Below are positions 33,938 to 44,226 of a stretch of 64,000 nt of DNA, one piece after another; within the stretch, counting starts at the first letter, position 1, and each line of letters begins with the position of its first letter. The translations under genes and the position numbers were made by a program. This stretch comes from Roridomyces roridus (taxonomy: Eukaryota > Basidiomycota > Agaricomycetes > Agaricales > Mycenaceae), in the NCBI GenBank assembly GCA_029378245.1, contig JARKIF010000002.1, forward strand, positions 3,596,001 through 3,660,000. Reading direction: 5' to 3'. Under the pieces are notes generated by a model. That model had not been told where the DNA came from. It did no database searches and worked only from the letters and a program-made list of their open reading frames with translations.

Positions 33938-34918
33938 TCAACCCTCGACACCAACCCATCCCTTTGGTCTCCGCGGTTTCGGCTCCTTCGACCCACTCCC
34001 CCCGAATCCAAACATCCTTTTGATCAACGGCACCTCGCGCCCGGCGCTCCTCGTCGGAGGCGTCTGATCTCTCCTGGGGGGTTGAGCATACGGCGAACCG
34101 TATCTGTATCCCTCGGGAAGCGGAGACCCGTATTGGGGCTGTGGCGCGTACATGTAGCCCGGTGGTGGGGGCGGTTGGAGGGGAGAGGCGTATGGCCTTC
34201 CTCCAGGTATGGGCATCGGGCCAGGGAGCCCTGGACCCGAGACGGGTGCAGGTCCCGGTGCGAGGCTGTAACTTCGACTTCGACTGTGCGACGTCGACGA
34301 GGTGTGGCGTCGGTCGAGTGGTGGCGGTGGTTGGACGAAGAATATTTGGGAGCCGCCGGGAGATTGATGGAAACGGCTGGGACCGGAGTGTTGGGGGACT
34401 GGAGGTACGGGAGGGGTGGTGTAGAATGCCTGTGGCGGAGCGGTGCGTGGTCGTGGGGGTGGTGGGAGGGGAGGAGGTGGCGAGTGATCGCGTTCACGGT
34501 CGCCACGATGTCGTGAACGGGACTTTGACTTTGACTTTGACCTGTCCCGGTCCCGGTCTCTGTCTCTGTCTCGGTCTCTATCCCGGTCTGAAGAGCGATG
34601 GCGTGAGTGTCGTTCGCGGGGAAGCCCTACTGTACTAGGGTCTGGTGTGGCGGGGTCGAATGGGTTGGCCGGTTTGTGGGCGGCAGTTTTATGGGCCCAG
34701 TTAGAAATGCGTTCCTGAGACCGCAGGTGCGCTTCGTACGCCTCGGGGCTGCAAAAGCGTCAGAACTCTCGCAAGACGAGGAGGGCAAGGCACAAGCGGC
34801 CAGATGACGTGTAGAAGAACCCAGCCTGACGGCATAAGAAGCGCAATGCGGGGTAGTGGGTGACGTTGTCGGGGGACGACGAGCAGACGAGGACTCACCT
34901 GTAGTCGTACTCTGTCAT
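33938..34918 (-). CDS. Small RD/RS- and Pro-rich hypothetical protein
   Basis: From the ATG at 34918 the first exon encodes MTEYDY and joins, across a GTGAGT..GCAG intron, to SPEAYEAHLRSQERISNWAH. This N-terminal signature belongs to a short protein conserved in Agaricomycetes. After it come a run of Arg-Asp repeats (RDRDRD) and Ser-Lys repeats, a long Pro/Tyr-rich region (PPPPPGYMYAPQPQYGSP) and a basic tail, PLIKRMFGFGGSGSKEPKPR, ending WVGVEG. The RS/RD-like part suggests contact with RNA or splicing factors, but no RNA-binding domain is present. Function unknown. Confidence 0.7.
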
Positions 34919-35983
34919 CGTCCAAGATTCCTCTGTCCTTCACAAGTTCCTCGTATCCCTTTCCGGGTTTTGGGTGGGGCCACTGGGACGCCGTATGCAG
35001 CGGGGAAGGCCTTCTAGTGGTTGTAGACGATTTCTGGAGCCGTTTTATAGGAGGGAGAGGAGTAGCAGAGTTTGTGGGCGCAAGAGGTAAGCGACATGCC
35101 AGATGGGAGCGCTCGAATTTTTATGGGGCGCGCCACGTGGTGTCATCACTCCGCGGGATCAATTCTGACTCTTTTGATCTCCGGTCCCTCCGTTTCGCGT
35201 CAACCCCTGGCCTGACTGACGGAGCGGACTCGACGGACAGCCTGTCGTCTGCACCGCAGCGCTCTCCCTCGCTCTCCACAACTCAGCTCCCTCGACCTCA
35301 TCCTGACTCGACCCACGCAACGCCTCACCTCCCCCACGCCGCGTGCCGGATCTTGCTAGACCCATATCGCTCGTATCTGTCCAAAAAAACCGCTTCTAGG
35401 GCAAACGGGCAACTTTGACTGCGGATCCAAGTACTGCCTCGTTGATTCCTGCTTGCATCTCTATAGGCTCCGCGTATTCTTGGTCTGCATTCCCGAGCAT
35501 ATCATATGTCTGAGCACATGTCTGACATTTGGGACCCACCCCTACCGCTCTAATCGACGCGGAATTGCCATGGTACTCTCCTTGCGTGCTCAGTGGAGGT
35601 CGGGAGCGCCGCAAACAATCCTAATCTCGGCATCTACGGTCATCAAGTCAAAGCCAGAGAGACCCTTACGCAACCCATAAATGAATGAATTCCCTGTTCA
35701 AGTAATCTCCCACAAGCACTGCAGCCTAATTACGACTACAACCTCTCAGACCACCCTCATCCCTGACTCACGCTCGCAGATCCCCCACACTCACCCAATT
35801 GTCCACGCATACATAGCCCTATGTCATGCGGGGCGTCTACATATCGCCGCACTGCGCCGTACATACACCGCAATTTATATTCAACCCGCATGCGGCATCC
35901 CACGCTGATAACTCAACAATACGCCGTCTTTCCGACAAGTACGTGGCCACATGATATCATCCAGGGATGGCGAATTTGAATGT
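34919..35983. other. No gene seen; entry into the tRNA-like array
   Basis: Bases 35820-35960 already match sequence before the C modules at 39540-39670 and 42380-42500 (for example ACAAGTACGTGGCCAC), so the higher-order repeat begins here. The rest is the promoter side of the 33938-34918 gene. Confidence 0.5.
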
Positions 35984-36061
35984 AGGACGAGGCTTCCCGC
36001 CCGAAGGTCGTGTTCCTATCGCTAGGGAATGGGATGGTTTGGGTTCGATTCCCAGCGTCTC
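35984..36061 (+). repeat. tRNA-like module C1
   Basis: Hairpin CTTC-CCGCCC-GAAG, central TTCC..GGAA stem, T-arm TTGGG-TTCGATT-CCCAG, end CGTCTC. T7 at 36089-36095. Close to normal tRNA length (about 78 nt). Confidence 0.6.
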
Positions 36062-36369
36062 ACTGGGTTCTGAGGCGGGGTAAGTACCTTTTTTTACGCA
36101 AGATGATTTATTGATCCGCCCTCGGCGCCCGATTATTCTATTCAACATCCACAGTGCGGTCCGCTCGTCAAGGCAGGACAAGGTAAACTCGGCTCTGTAC
36201 CTCCGTTCATCTCCGATCGGTACTTGTATTCATCTCCTCTGCCTCTGCTAGTTGAGATGTGTACGCATTTCCGGACACAGCTCGCGCCTCAAACTCAAAA
36301 GCGATGACGAAGATCGGGATTCGGGAGGCTGTTGGTATGTAAATACAACGCCGAAGGGAGACGAGATGA

Positions 36370-36463
36370 GCGGACGAGGTGCGTGGTGCACATTCCTTTC
36401 CAATTTCTGAGGAAAATTGAATGAATCTAAAGGAAAGGCGCAGGTTCGATTCCTGGCGTTCGC
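36370..36463 (+). repeat. tRNA-like module A1
   Basis: Acceptor GCGGACG/CGTTCGC (7 pairs, one G-T), hairpin GTGCG-TGG-TGCAC, central stem CCTTTCC/GGAAAGG (7 pairs, 30-nt loop), T-arm GCAGG-TTCGATT-CCTGG, T6 at 36486-36491. Best full cloverleaf of the array. Confidence 0.65.
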
Positions 36464-36637
36464 TTAGAATGTCCCTGTTAAGTGCTTTTTTCCCCAGCTA
36501 CGCAGGAACTGGCCGTCGTACTTACATGTCACTTCAAGCATGCTTGTTGACTGAGATAGCGACTCAACTCGGCATGGCATCCTGCATCGCCTCCGCGCCT
36601 GTCTGCTATCCCATCGCTCCAATCGAGACTAGAGAAC

Positions 36638-36727
36638 CGGACGTGGTGCGCGGCGCACATTCTTAGCTGATGGGTTGGGATCTCATGCGGTTACAGGCAA
36701 GGCTTGGGTTCGACTCCCGACCGTCCG
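36638..36727 (+). repeat. tRNA-like module B1
   Basis: Acceptor CGGACGT/CCGTCCG (6 of 7), hairpin GTGCG-CGG-CGCAC, T-arm TTGGG-TTCGACT-CCCGA, T5 near 36752. Confidence 0.6.
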
Positions 36728-36860
36728 ATTCTTGAGTGCTCTGTCCACTTCTTTTTGGTTTCAACATTCCGGTGCGGAGTCTGCAACGGAATCTAGTGTT
36801 TTATTCCGCATTCACTCCGGGACCTCTCCATCCCCAAGTGCAAAAAACAGACCAGGAATT

Positions 36861-36900
36861 GGACGTGGTGCGTGGCGCACATTCCTCGGCCTCGGTTAAC
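36861..36900 (+). repeat. tRNA-like 5' half D1
   Basis: GGACGTG plus hairpin GTGCG-TGG-CGCAC and ATTCC, but no T-arm follows. Module A2 starts 93 bp after it. Confidence 0.5.
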
Positions 36901-36953
36901 ACGGCATACAACTTGTTCTGAATGCCAATGGGCCGAAGAGAGAACCCAAATAA

Positions 36954-37044
36954 GCGGACGAGGTGCATGGTGCACATTCTTTCTCAATTCGTCGTGGGTA
37001 AATTAAATGTAAGGAAAGGCCTAGGTTCGATTCCTAGCGTTCGC
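36954..37044 (+). repeat. tRNA-like module A2, copy 1
   Basis: GCGGACG/CGTTCGC, hairpin GTGCA-TGG-TGCAC, T-arm CTAGG-TTCGATT-CCTAG (both sides changed relative to A1), T6 at 37061-37066. Confidence 0.6.
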
Positions 37045-37170
37045 GTGGAACGATTCGCTGTTTTTTGGATCTTTCATTCATAACCACGCCGCTGGTAGGG
37101 CTTGTTTTTCACTGAAAGAGCGACTCACAATCGAGCATCAGCCACGGATTACCTGCAGACGCCCCTAAGC

Positions 37171-38402
37171 TATGGAGGCCCGGAGCATCGCGCTTTGAAA
37201 CGTGATGGTAATCTGTGTTTGCCGCTGTCAGTGAGAAGTCCGAACGAGGACCCCGCAACCGTCTGCACATTCCTCCGTGATGGGGCATGCCACTTCGATC
37301 CGAATGCGCGGCTGACAGTTGAATGTGGAGTGCAGGGATCAAAAGTTAAAACAGCACCAGCCTAGTCAGTGTCAGTCCCGATGAAATGATTTCTCGGGGT
37401 GTCATGTCTGACCTGCGACCTCCTCACTCCGTTGAATCCGTGGTTCCATCAAGCTAGAAAGCTGGATGGTCGTGGTTAAGGCTTGAAGCCTCTTCGACCT
37501 GAATGAGTACAACCAGCCGCAACAAAAAATGCTCCCTGTTTGGGATGGTGTCGCACTGCCGGAGGGATGTTTCAAATCTTGTCAAGTACAGGAGCAAATG
37601 GTACCTGCCTTGTCGATTTAGAACACCATCGTATCATTATGCTCCAGCAAAATTCGACGAATACGAGTGGCGAGTGGTCGCGTCAGATGTAAAAGGAAGG
37701 GCTGCGTGGAAAGAGTGCGTAGTAGGGAAATAGCAGGCTCAGAACAGACCTCCGGAATTTTGAAATGGACATCTCGCAGTGTACTATGCATGCGCGAATC
37801 CCGAGGTAACGAGCTGTCGAGGAGATTGGTTGTAGAAGAGCAAAAGGCAGAAGGAGTATGTGACACTCACTGTCGAATGCGCGACGCCCGTGAAGTATCA
37901 AGTCACGAGTATATACGAGTTGCGCGGGGCAGAACGACTTACGTTCCGGCGACGGCAACGTCTACGGATTGTATCCGTGCCCGTCCCGAGGTTGGCAGCG
38001 GATGTCCCATGTTTGGTGATTCCAGAGACTCACAGACTCGAGTCCGACTCCGACCAAGTCTCGAATCCTGCAAGTACTTGTCTTTGAAGTTAGTGGTGTG
38101 GAAAAACGGCCGCTGAAAGAAGCAAGACAGAAAGCTAGAAAGCCCCAGAGTCCCAGACGTCGAAGGAAAACCCGGATACTGCGGGAGAACCGGATTTAGA
38201 ACGATGGTGGTGGCAAGAAGCAAGAGGTGATTTATGGCTCCGACAATCAATCACATCAAAGACAAACTTGCATCAATGCCGAGAGATGCCGGGACACGGA
38301 GAAAATTGCCGATGGTTCTGGGGTCCTCGTTCGGAACTACCATTGACAGCGGCCATCATGTATTTCATCGTGTTTCAAAGCGCGGTGCTCCAGGCCTCCA
38401 TA
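37171..38402. mobile_element. Non-autonomous element, 6-bp TSD, ~130-bp TIRs
   Basis: The ends TATGGAGGCC..GGCCTCCATA are part of inverted repeats of about 130 bp (37171-37300 and 38275-38402; shared blocks include CGCGCTTTGAAAC and TCCGAACGAGGACCCC). They are flanked by the identical 6-mer CTAAGC on both sides (37165-37170 and 38403-38408). The interior has no transposase. The element sits between modules A2 and A of the array and explains why the first array period is longer. Superfamily not assigned. Confidence 0.75.
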
Positions 38403-38420
38403 CTAAGCGCAGCGACATGA

Positions 38421-38511
38421 GCGGACGAGGTGCGTGGTGCACATTGCTTTCGAATCAGATTGCTCATTTGGCGTCTAAAGGAAAGGCCCAGGTTCGATTC
38501 CTGACGTTCGC
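38421..38511 (+). repeat. tRNA-like module A3
   Basis: GCGGACG/CGTTCGC, hairpin GTGCG-TGG-TGCAC, central CTTTC/GAAAG, T-arm CCAGG-TTCGATT-CCTGA (4 of 5), T5 at 38530-38534. Confidence 0.6.
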
Positions 38512-38682
38512 TTATATTGTCCACGTTACTTTTTCTCCCAGCTACGCAGGAACTGGCCGTCGTACATGTCACTTCAAGTATGCTTGTTGACTGACATGGC
38601 GACTCACCTCGGCATTCCATCCTGCATCGCATCCGCGCCGCCGCCTACGGGTCTGTTATGACATCCAACGAAGGGAGAGAAC

Positions 38683-38778
38683 CGGACGTGCTGCGCGGCG
38701 CACATTGTCAGCTAATATCAAGGCTCACAGAAGCAATAGGCCCACGCGAAGGGCTTGGGTTCGACTCCCAAACGTTCG
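38683..38778 (+). repeat. tRNA-like module B2
   Basis: CGGACGT/ACGTTCG (7 pairs, one wobble), hairpin TGCG-CGG-CGCA, T-arm TTGGG-TTCGACT-CCCAA (5 of 5), T6 at 38806-38811. Confidence 0.6.
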
Positions 38779-38935
38779 ATTCTTGGGTGGTGATCTGTGC
38801 ACTTCTTTTTTGGTTCCAACATCTCCGGTGCGTCTGCAACCGAATCTTGTGTTTTTGTTTTGTTTCCCATTCACTCGTGACATTGTCAGGACCTCTCCAT
38901 CCCCAACTGCAAAAAAAAAAAACAGACCAGGAATT

Positions 38936-38970
38936 GGATGTGGTGCGTGGCGCACATTCCTGGGCCTCGA
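38936..38970 (+). repeat. tRNA-like 5' half D2
   Basis: GGATGTG plus hairpin GTGCG-TGG-CGCAC, preceded by an A-rich run (38911-38922); no T-arm. An A2 module begins about 108 bp later. Confidence 0.5.
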
Positions 38971-39043
38971 TTAACACTGCGTACAGCCTGCTCTGGATTC
39001 CAATTGGATCACTAGATAGCCCAAAGGGAGACAGACCAAATGC

Positions 39044-39133
39044 GCGGACGAGGTGCGTGGTGCGCATTCTTTCTCAATTCTCGACTGTCTGGAGATGTAA
39101 ATGAAAGGTCTAGGTTCGATTCCTAGCGTTCGC
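39044..39133 (+). repeat. tRNA-like module A2, copy 2
   Basis: GCGGACG/CGTTCGC, hairpin GTGCG-TGG-TGCGC, T-arm CTAGG-TTCGATT-CCTAG, T6 at 39157-39162. A solo B-type 3' half follows at about 39200-39226. Confidence 0.6.
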
Positions 39134-39395
39134 TTAGTTAGGTCGGATTCCCTGGCTTTTTTCTCTTTAATAGCCAGGATCAAAGATCACACAGGAAAGA
39201 CTTGGGTTCGACTTTCGAACGTTCGATTCCTCCCAGTTTCTTTTTGGCATCAATCCGAGACTTTTGGGTGCGTCCAGACTCTTGCGTTTGATCTTCTCTC
39301 AGGATCTCTCCTTCTCATAGCTCCTCAGGCTATGATTCAACACTCGGTACACTTCATTCGTGGGGAATGGGATCAATACACCCAGTGAGACGAGC

Positions 39396-39471
39396 GAACG
39401 GACACGAGGTGCGTGGTGCACATCGTTTCTCAAAGGAAGTCAGAGTCCTAGGTTCAATTCCTATCGTTCCC
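39396..39471 (+). repeat. tRNA-like module A', copy 1
   Basis: GAACG..CGTTC outer pairs, hairpin GTGCG-TGG-TGCAC, T-arm CTAGG-TTCAATT-CCTAT. Near-identical to the copy at 42236. Confidence 0.55.
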
Positions 39472-39688
39472 TTGGTCGGATCCGTTGCTCCTTTGTTCAA
39501 TTTTTTAAACCGATCCCGCATTCGCCACATTTGTCATTGACATTGTCATGCGGGATCCCATTTCCCCTGGGCGTCTATCGCCGCACCGTACATTCACCGC
39601 AGTTCAACCGGCGTGCTAATTCAACAATACGCCGCCTGTCCGACAAGTACGTGGCCACCTGATCCAGGGATAGCGAAATATATGTACA

Positions 39689-39766
39689 TAGGACGTGGCT
39701 TCCCGCCCGAAGGTCGTGTTCCATCGCCTGGGATTGGGAAGGTTTGGGCTCGATTCCCAGCGTCTC
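39689..39766 (+). repeat. tRNA-like module C2
   Basis: Hairpin CTTC-CCGCCC-GAAG, T-arm TTGGG-CTCGATT-CCCAG, end CGTCTC, T5 at 39789-39793. Confidence 0.6.
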
Positions 39767-40035
39767 ACTGGTGAATGTCCACATGCGCTTTTTAAACCAG
39801 ATGATTCGTTGATCCGCCTGATTATTCATTCAATCCACAGTGCAGTCCGCTCGTCAAGGCGAAGCAAGTCAAATTCGGTTCTGTCTCCGTTTATCTCCGA
39901 TCGGTGCTTGTATTCGTCTCCTCTGCTAGTTGAGATGTGTACTCACTTCCTAACACAGGCTGCGCCTCAAAAGCGATGACGAAGATCGGGAGGCCACTGG
40001 TATATACACATTACAGCGCCGAAGGGAGACGAGAT

Positions 40036-40105
40036 GCGGACAAGGTGCGTGGTGCACATTCCTTTCCAATTCGTAGCCAAAACCGGTTCGATTCCTGTCG
40101 TTCGC
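40036..40105 (+). repeat. tRNA-like module A4, internally deleted
   Basis: Only 70 nt: GCGGACA/CGTTCGC, hairpin GTGCG-TGG-TGCAC, then CCTTTCC without its GGAAAGG partner, and a T-arm ACCGG-TTCGATT-CCTGT. T4 downstream. Confidence 0.55.
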
Positions 40106-40270
40106 GTTCGCTGTGTTTTCCGGCCCGAGGCCTCAGTTTTTTCTCCCACACCAGCTACGCAAGAATGGGCCGTTGTTGTAAACTTCGAGTATTGCTGCCT
40201 CACCTCAGCATCGCATCCTACATCGCCTGCGCCCTGTTCGTACGGTACTGCCCCAATAGAGGTTAGAGAA

Positions 40271-40360
40271 GCGGACGTGGTGCGTGGCGCACATTCCTAG
40301 TTGATGGTTTGGGATCACATGCGGTTACAGGAAAGGGTTGGGTTCGACTCCCAAACGTTC
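40271..40360 (+). repeat. tRNA-like module B3
   Basis: CGGACGT/ACGTTCA (6 of 7), hairpin GTGCG-TGG-CGCAC, central stem TTCCT/AGGAA, T-arm TTGGG-TTCGACT-CCCAA, T-run at 40380-40385. Confidence 0.6.
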
Positions 40361-40620
40361 AATCACCTGGTACCACCGCATTTTTTGGCATCAATCGGTC
40401 TACAACTGAATCTTGTCTTGGATTGTCTTGGATGTAAGGATCGACTCTTGGTTAGACACAGCTGCCCTGAATCCTGAGTATTTTCTCGAGATCTCTCCTA
40501 ACTAGGCCGCGAAAAATGAGACCAATTGGAAGCAGTCCGACGAGGTGCACCGTGAGGGGTGCACGGCTATGATCGTTGAACAGTCCGTACAGCCTCGTCG
40601 TTCATCTCATGGCTCCAAAT

Positions 40621-40650
40621 TGGGTCAGAGTGCGTGGCGCACATTACTCA
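40621..40650 (+). repeat. tRNA-like 5' half D3
   Basis: Hairpin GTGCG-TGG-CGCAC without T-arm. The degenerate A' module starts about 100 bp later. Confidence 0.4.
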
Positions 40651-40720
40651 TAGTTCAACAATACAGCTTGCCTCATTCGAGAATATGATAACTACACGGC
40701 CAAAGCTCAGGCGAGAAGAA

Positions 40721-40838
40721 CGAACGAAAGAGGTGCATGGCATTGGGGCAGATTCTTTCTCAATCCCAGGACTCCCAAGTTTGGACTCCGAACTTCAAAA
40801 TACGAAGGAAAGGCCTAGGTTCAATTCCTGGCGTTCAC
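40721..40838 (+). repeat. tRNA-like module A', copy 3, degenerate
   Basis: A decayed 5' half (AGGTGCATGGCA) and a good 3' half CTAGG-TTCAATT-CCTGG. It is followed by T7 (about 40864) and an extra B-type T-arm TTGGG-TTCGAAT-CCCAC. Confidence 0.45.
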
Positions 40839-41018
40839 ATTATTATATGGTATGTAAGCAAGTTTTTTTCTTGGGTTCGAATCCCACCCGTTCGACTGCG
40901 AGAACTTGCAGTGGCTGATGTGTACGCATTTCCGGACACAGCTTGCGCCTCAAACTCAAGGGATGACAAAGATCGGGATTCGGGCGGCTATTGGTATGTA
41001 CATACAGCGCCGAGATGG

Positions 41019-41116
41019 GCGGACGAGGTGCGTGGTGCACATTCCTTTCCAATTCATGAGGAAAATTGAATGAACCTATGTAAAGGAAAGGCGCAGGTTC
41101 GATGCCTGGCGTTCGC
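41019..41116 (+). repeat. tRNA-like module A5
   Basis: GCGGACG/CGTTCGC, hairpin GTGCG-TGG-TGCAC, central CCTTTCC/GGAAAGG, T-arm GCAGG-TTCGATG-CCTGG, T5 at 41140-41144. Confidence 0.65.
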
Positions 41117-41270
41117 TTGGGATTATCGGCCTTCCGAAATTTTTGGTATACATACTACGCAAGAATTAGACTTCGGTGTAATTTCAACTACTGCTGTCCG
41201 CTGAAATAACGACTCACCTCATCCCGCGCCGATGTCTGGTATCACATCGCTCCGAACGAGGCTACATAAC

Positions 41271-41359
41271 CGGATGTGGTGCGCAGGGCACAATCCTAGC
41301 TGATGGTTTGGGATCGCATGCAATTACAGGAGAGGCTTGGGCTTGACTCCGACCGTCCG
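41271..41359 (+). repeat. tRNA-like module B4, partly decayed
   Basis: CGGATGT/CCGTCCG, hairpin GTGC..GCAC, damaged T-arm (TTGGG-CTTGACT-CCGAC), T-run near 41383. Confidence 0.5.
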
Positions 41360-41491
41360 ATTCTTGAGTGCTCTGTGCACTTCTTTTTTGGTTTCAACAT
41401 TTCCGGCGCGTCTGCAACGGAATCTAGTGTTTTATTCCGCATTCACTCCGGGACCTCTCCATCCCCGAGTGCAAAAAACAGACCAGGAATT

Positions 41492-41520
41492 GGACGTGGT
41501 CCGTGGCGCACATTCCTCGG
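41492..41520 (+). repeat. tRNA-like 5' half D4
   Basis: GGACGTG and a hairpin in which one stem base is changed (GTCCG-TGG-CGCAC); no T-arm. A2 starts 92 bp later. Confidence 0.45.
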
Positions 41521-41583
41521 CCTCGTTTAACACTGCGAATGCCAATGGGATCGGTACATGAGCCGAAGAGAGAACCCAAATAA

Positions 41584-41675
41584 GCGGACGAGGTGCATGG
41601 TGCACATTCTTTCTCAATTCGTTGTGAGTGTAGTAAATGTAAAGGAAAGGCCTAGGTTCGATTCCTAGCGTTCGC
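41584..41675 (+). repeat. tRNA-like module A2, copy 3
   Basis: GCGGACG/CGTTCGC, hairpin GTGCA-TGG-TGCAC, T-arm CTAGG-TTCGATT-CCTAG, T6 at 41692-41697. A solo A-type 3' half follows at about 41755-41788. Confidence 0.6.
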
Positions 41676-41957
41676 GTAGAAAGATCCGCTGTTTTTTATC
41701 TTTTCTTCATAACCAGACCGGTGGTTTCTAATCAGGTTGCGCATTTAGAGTGTAGGAAAGGCCCAGGTTCGATTCCTGACGTTCGTTCGGGTTCGGGCCT
41801 TCAACCAACTCTTTCTTTTTCCCATACCAGCAATGCAAGAATTGGCCGTTGTTATATCTGTTCACAGAGAGAACTCGCCTCGCTCTTCTCGCACCATGCG
41901 TCGCCTGCGCGGCTGCGTTCTGGTATCATATCATTACAAATCAAACGAGACTAAAAC

Positions 41958-42044
41958 CAGGCGTGGTGCTCGGCGCACATCCCCAGCTGGTTGTCACCGC
42001 ATGAATTCTAGGGGAAAGTCTTGGGTTCGACTCCCAAACGTTCG
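41958..42044 (+). repeat. tRNA-like module B5
   Basis: CAGGCGT/ACGTTCG (degraded), central stem TCCCC/GGGGA (compensated relative to TTCCT/AGGAA in B3), T-arm TTGGG-TTCGACT-CCCAA, T5 at 42063-42067. Confidence 0.55.
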
Positions 42045-42235
42045 ATTGCTCGTTCGGATTGCTTTTTGGCATCAATCCGAGATTTTTGGGTGCGTCTAGG
42101 CTCTACAACCGAATCTTGTGTGTGAACTTCTCTCAGGATCTCTCCATCCCATGGCTCCTCAGGCTATGAATCAACATTCGGTACAGCTTGCCTCTCCATT
42201 CGAGAATACACGGCCAAATGTCAAGTGAGACGAAC

Positions 42236-42312
42236 GAACGGACACGAGGTGCGTGGTGCACATCGTTTCTCAAAGGAAGTCAGAAGTCCCAGGTTCAATT
42301 CCTATCGTTCGC
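42236..42312 (+). repeat. tRNA-like module A', copy 2
   Basis: As copy 1 at 39396, with T-arm CCAGG-TTCAATT-CCTAT and end CGTTCGC. Confidence 0.55.
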
Positions 42313-42514
42313 TTGGTCGGATCCGTCGCTCCTTTCTTTTTGAACCGATCCCGTATTCGCCACATATGTCATTGTCATGCGGGATCCCATTTCCCCTGGG
42401 CGTCTATCGCCACATCGTACATTCACCGCAGTTCAACCGGCGTGATAACTCAACAATACGCCGTCTGTCCGACAAGTACGTGGCCACCTGATCCAGGGAT
42501 CGCGAAATATATGT

Positions 42515-42592
42515 AAGACGTGGCTTCCCGCCCGAAGGTCGTGTTCCTATCGCCTGGGAATGGGAAGGTTTGGGTTCGATTCCCAGCGTCTC
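42515..42592 (+). repeat. tRNA-like module C3
   Basis: Hairpin CTTC-CCGCCC-GAAG, central TTCC..GGAA, T-arm TTGGG-TTCGATT-CCCAG, T5 at 42616-42620. Confidence 0.6.
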
Positions 42593-42850
42593 ACTGGGTT
42601 TTCAGGTCAACACAATTTTTCTTTGACATTTGTTGATCCATTTATTTTGATCCACAGTGCAATCCGCTCGTCAAGGCAAGGCAAGTCCAACTCGGCTCTG
42701 TACCTCCGTTCATCTCCGATCGGTACTTGTATTCATCTACTCTGCTAGTTGAGATGGGTACTCATTTCCGGATGCAGCTCGCGCCTCAAAAGCGATGACG
42801 AAGATCGGGGGGCGAGTCTATACTATTATAGAGCTAGAGAGGCGGGATGA

Positions 42851-43762
42851 GCGGACGAGGTGCGTGGTGCACATTCCTGTCCAATTCGTATCCAAAACCA
42901 TCGATTCGAAGGAAAGGCCCAGTTCTATGACATTATTTATCACAAAAAATTAAATGGTTGATGGTCGATGGTTTCGGTTGACTTTTACTTGATGCTTCAG
43001 TGGTTGAGCTACGAGAATGGGTGCTCGAAGCATGGTTGAGGTGTGAGGATCATGTGAAACAGATGTCCTTCAATGGTTGAGGTAGGATGGTTGAGGTTTC
43101 CGGTCTGCCAGGTGGATCGGCCTATCGGCTTGGACTCTCATCAGATTGATTGCCGGGAGCACATCATTGCCTTTGATCAGCCGGGGCGGCAAGTTGAAAA
43201 TGGCGGAATCATGGGACTCAACTGAGGACCGACTCGGACTGTCCCCCATCCTCTCATGCAACCCTCATATGGTTCGATTGGGAGCCACAATGCCAGTGAT
43301 TTTTGATGCGCTCTGTGCTGTCATTTTTACAAGCTTTGGCGGGACCTTGAGGTCAGCACACAGATAAAATGCTTCAACTTCTGGAAACCTTACGATCCAC
43401 ACTGAGCCGAATCCGGGGCCGAATTCAGAATGTTTCCTTTGATCCGAGTTTTGATGTGAGTTGGACGGCATCACGGGAAAACCCACATACCTCCATTTCG
43501 GTTGGACCTCAGAGCTATGCAACTTGAAGCAAATCCAAGAACCATCTAGCTGGAACTGAAAACCTTGAAGCAAGCTACTCAAAGAGGCCCAGACCATCAA
43601 GCTCCACGATAAACCATTGCCCAAACCATGAACCATTGCACTCAACCAAGCCAAAAATCTCGAACCATTTCTCACAAAGTCAATACCTTCAGTCAGAAGC
43701 TCAACAATATTATTTGTTGTGAAAAATGCTTTTATACGGTTCGATTCCTGGCGTTCGCTTGG
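42851..43762 (+). repeat. tRNA-like module A6 split by an insertion
   Basis: The 5' part (GCGGACG, hairpin GTGCG-TGG-TGCAC, ..GGAAAGGCCCAG) ends at 42922. The missing 3' part (GGTTCGATTCC TGGCGTTCGC) resumes at 43738. Joined, they make an ordinary A module. Confidence 0.65.
42926..43736. mobile_element. 811-bp non-autonomous insertion in a T-arm
   Basis: The ends TATGACATTATTTATCACAA and, inverted, TATAAAAGCATTTTTCACAA agree at 15 of 20 positions. Flanks CAGTTC (left) and CGGTTC (right) could be an imperfect 6-bp target duplication. Repeated ATGGTT motifs near the left end and AACCAT near the right are subterminal repeats, as in hAT-like elements. No protein is encoded. Confidence 0.55.
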
Positions 43763-43906
43763 TTGTCTGGCTTTAGGCTTTCACTTTTTCTCCCGTCCCA
43801 GCTACGCAAGAATTGGCCGCCTCTGAAATAACGACTCACCTCAGCATCGCATCCTGCGTCGCGTGGGCGCCTGCATTCTGCTATCACTCGCTCCAATCGA
43901 GACTAG

Positions 43907-43995
43907 AGAACGTGGTGCGCGGCGCACATTCCCAGCTGATGGTTCCCATCGCATGAGGCTTAAAGAAAGCCTTGGGTTCGACTCCCAAACGTTCG
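43907..43995 (+). repeat. tRNA-like module B6
   Basis: The 5' acceptor is shortened (ACGTG), hairpin GTGCG-CGG-CGCAC, T-arm TTGGG-TTCGACT-CCCAA, end ACGTTCG, T4 near 44012. Confidence 0.5.
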
Positions 43996-44146
43996 ATTGC
44001 AGTTCTCTTCGCTTTTGGCATGAATCCGAGATTTTTGGGTGCGTCTAGACTGAATCTTGTGTTTCACCTTCCTGAATGTGAGGGTTGACTCGTGGGTAGA
44101 CGCAGCTTGCTGAAGGCTGAATCTGCTACCAAGGATGTCAGCAATA

Positions 44147-44180
44147 GGACGTGGTGCGTGGTGCATATCCCTCACCCTCG
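44147..44180 (+). repeat. tRNA-like 5' half D5
   Basis: GGACGTG with a GTGCG-TGG-TGCAT hairpin, no T-arm. An A module begins 80 bp later. Confidence 0.45.
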
Positions 44181-44226
44181 TTCAACAGTCCGTACAGCTT
44201 ATACGCCGAAGGTAGAACCCAAATGG

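Noticed and set aside
33938..34640. Plus-strand Gly/Arg-rich frames at 34.1-34.6 kb
   Set aside because: They are the reverse of the Pro/Arg-rich coding exon of the minus-strand gene.
37300..38280. Protein frames of 75-150 residues between 37.3 and 38.3 kb
   Set aside because: They lie inside the non-autonomous element, overlap on both strands and show no domain or splice support.
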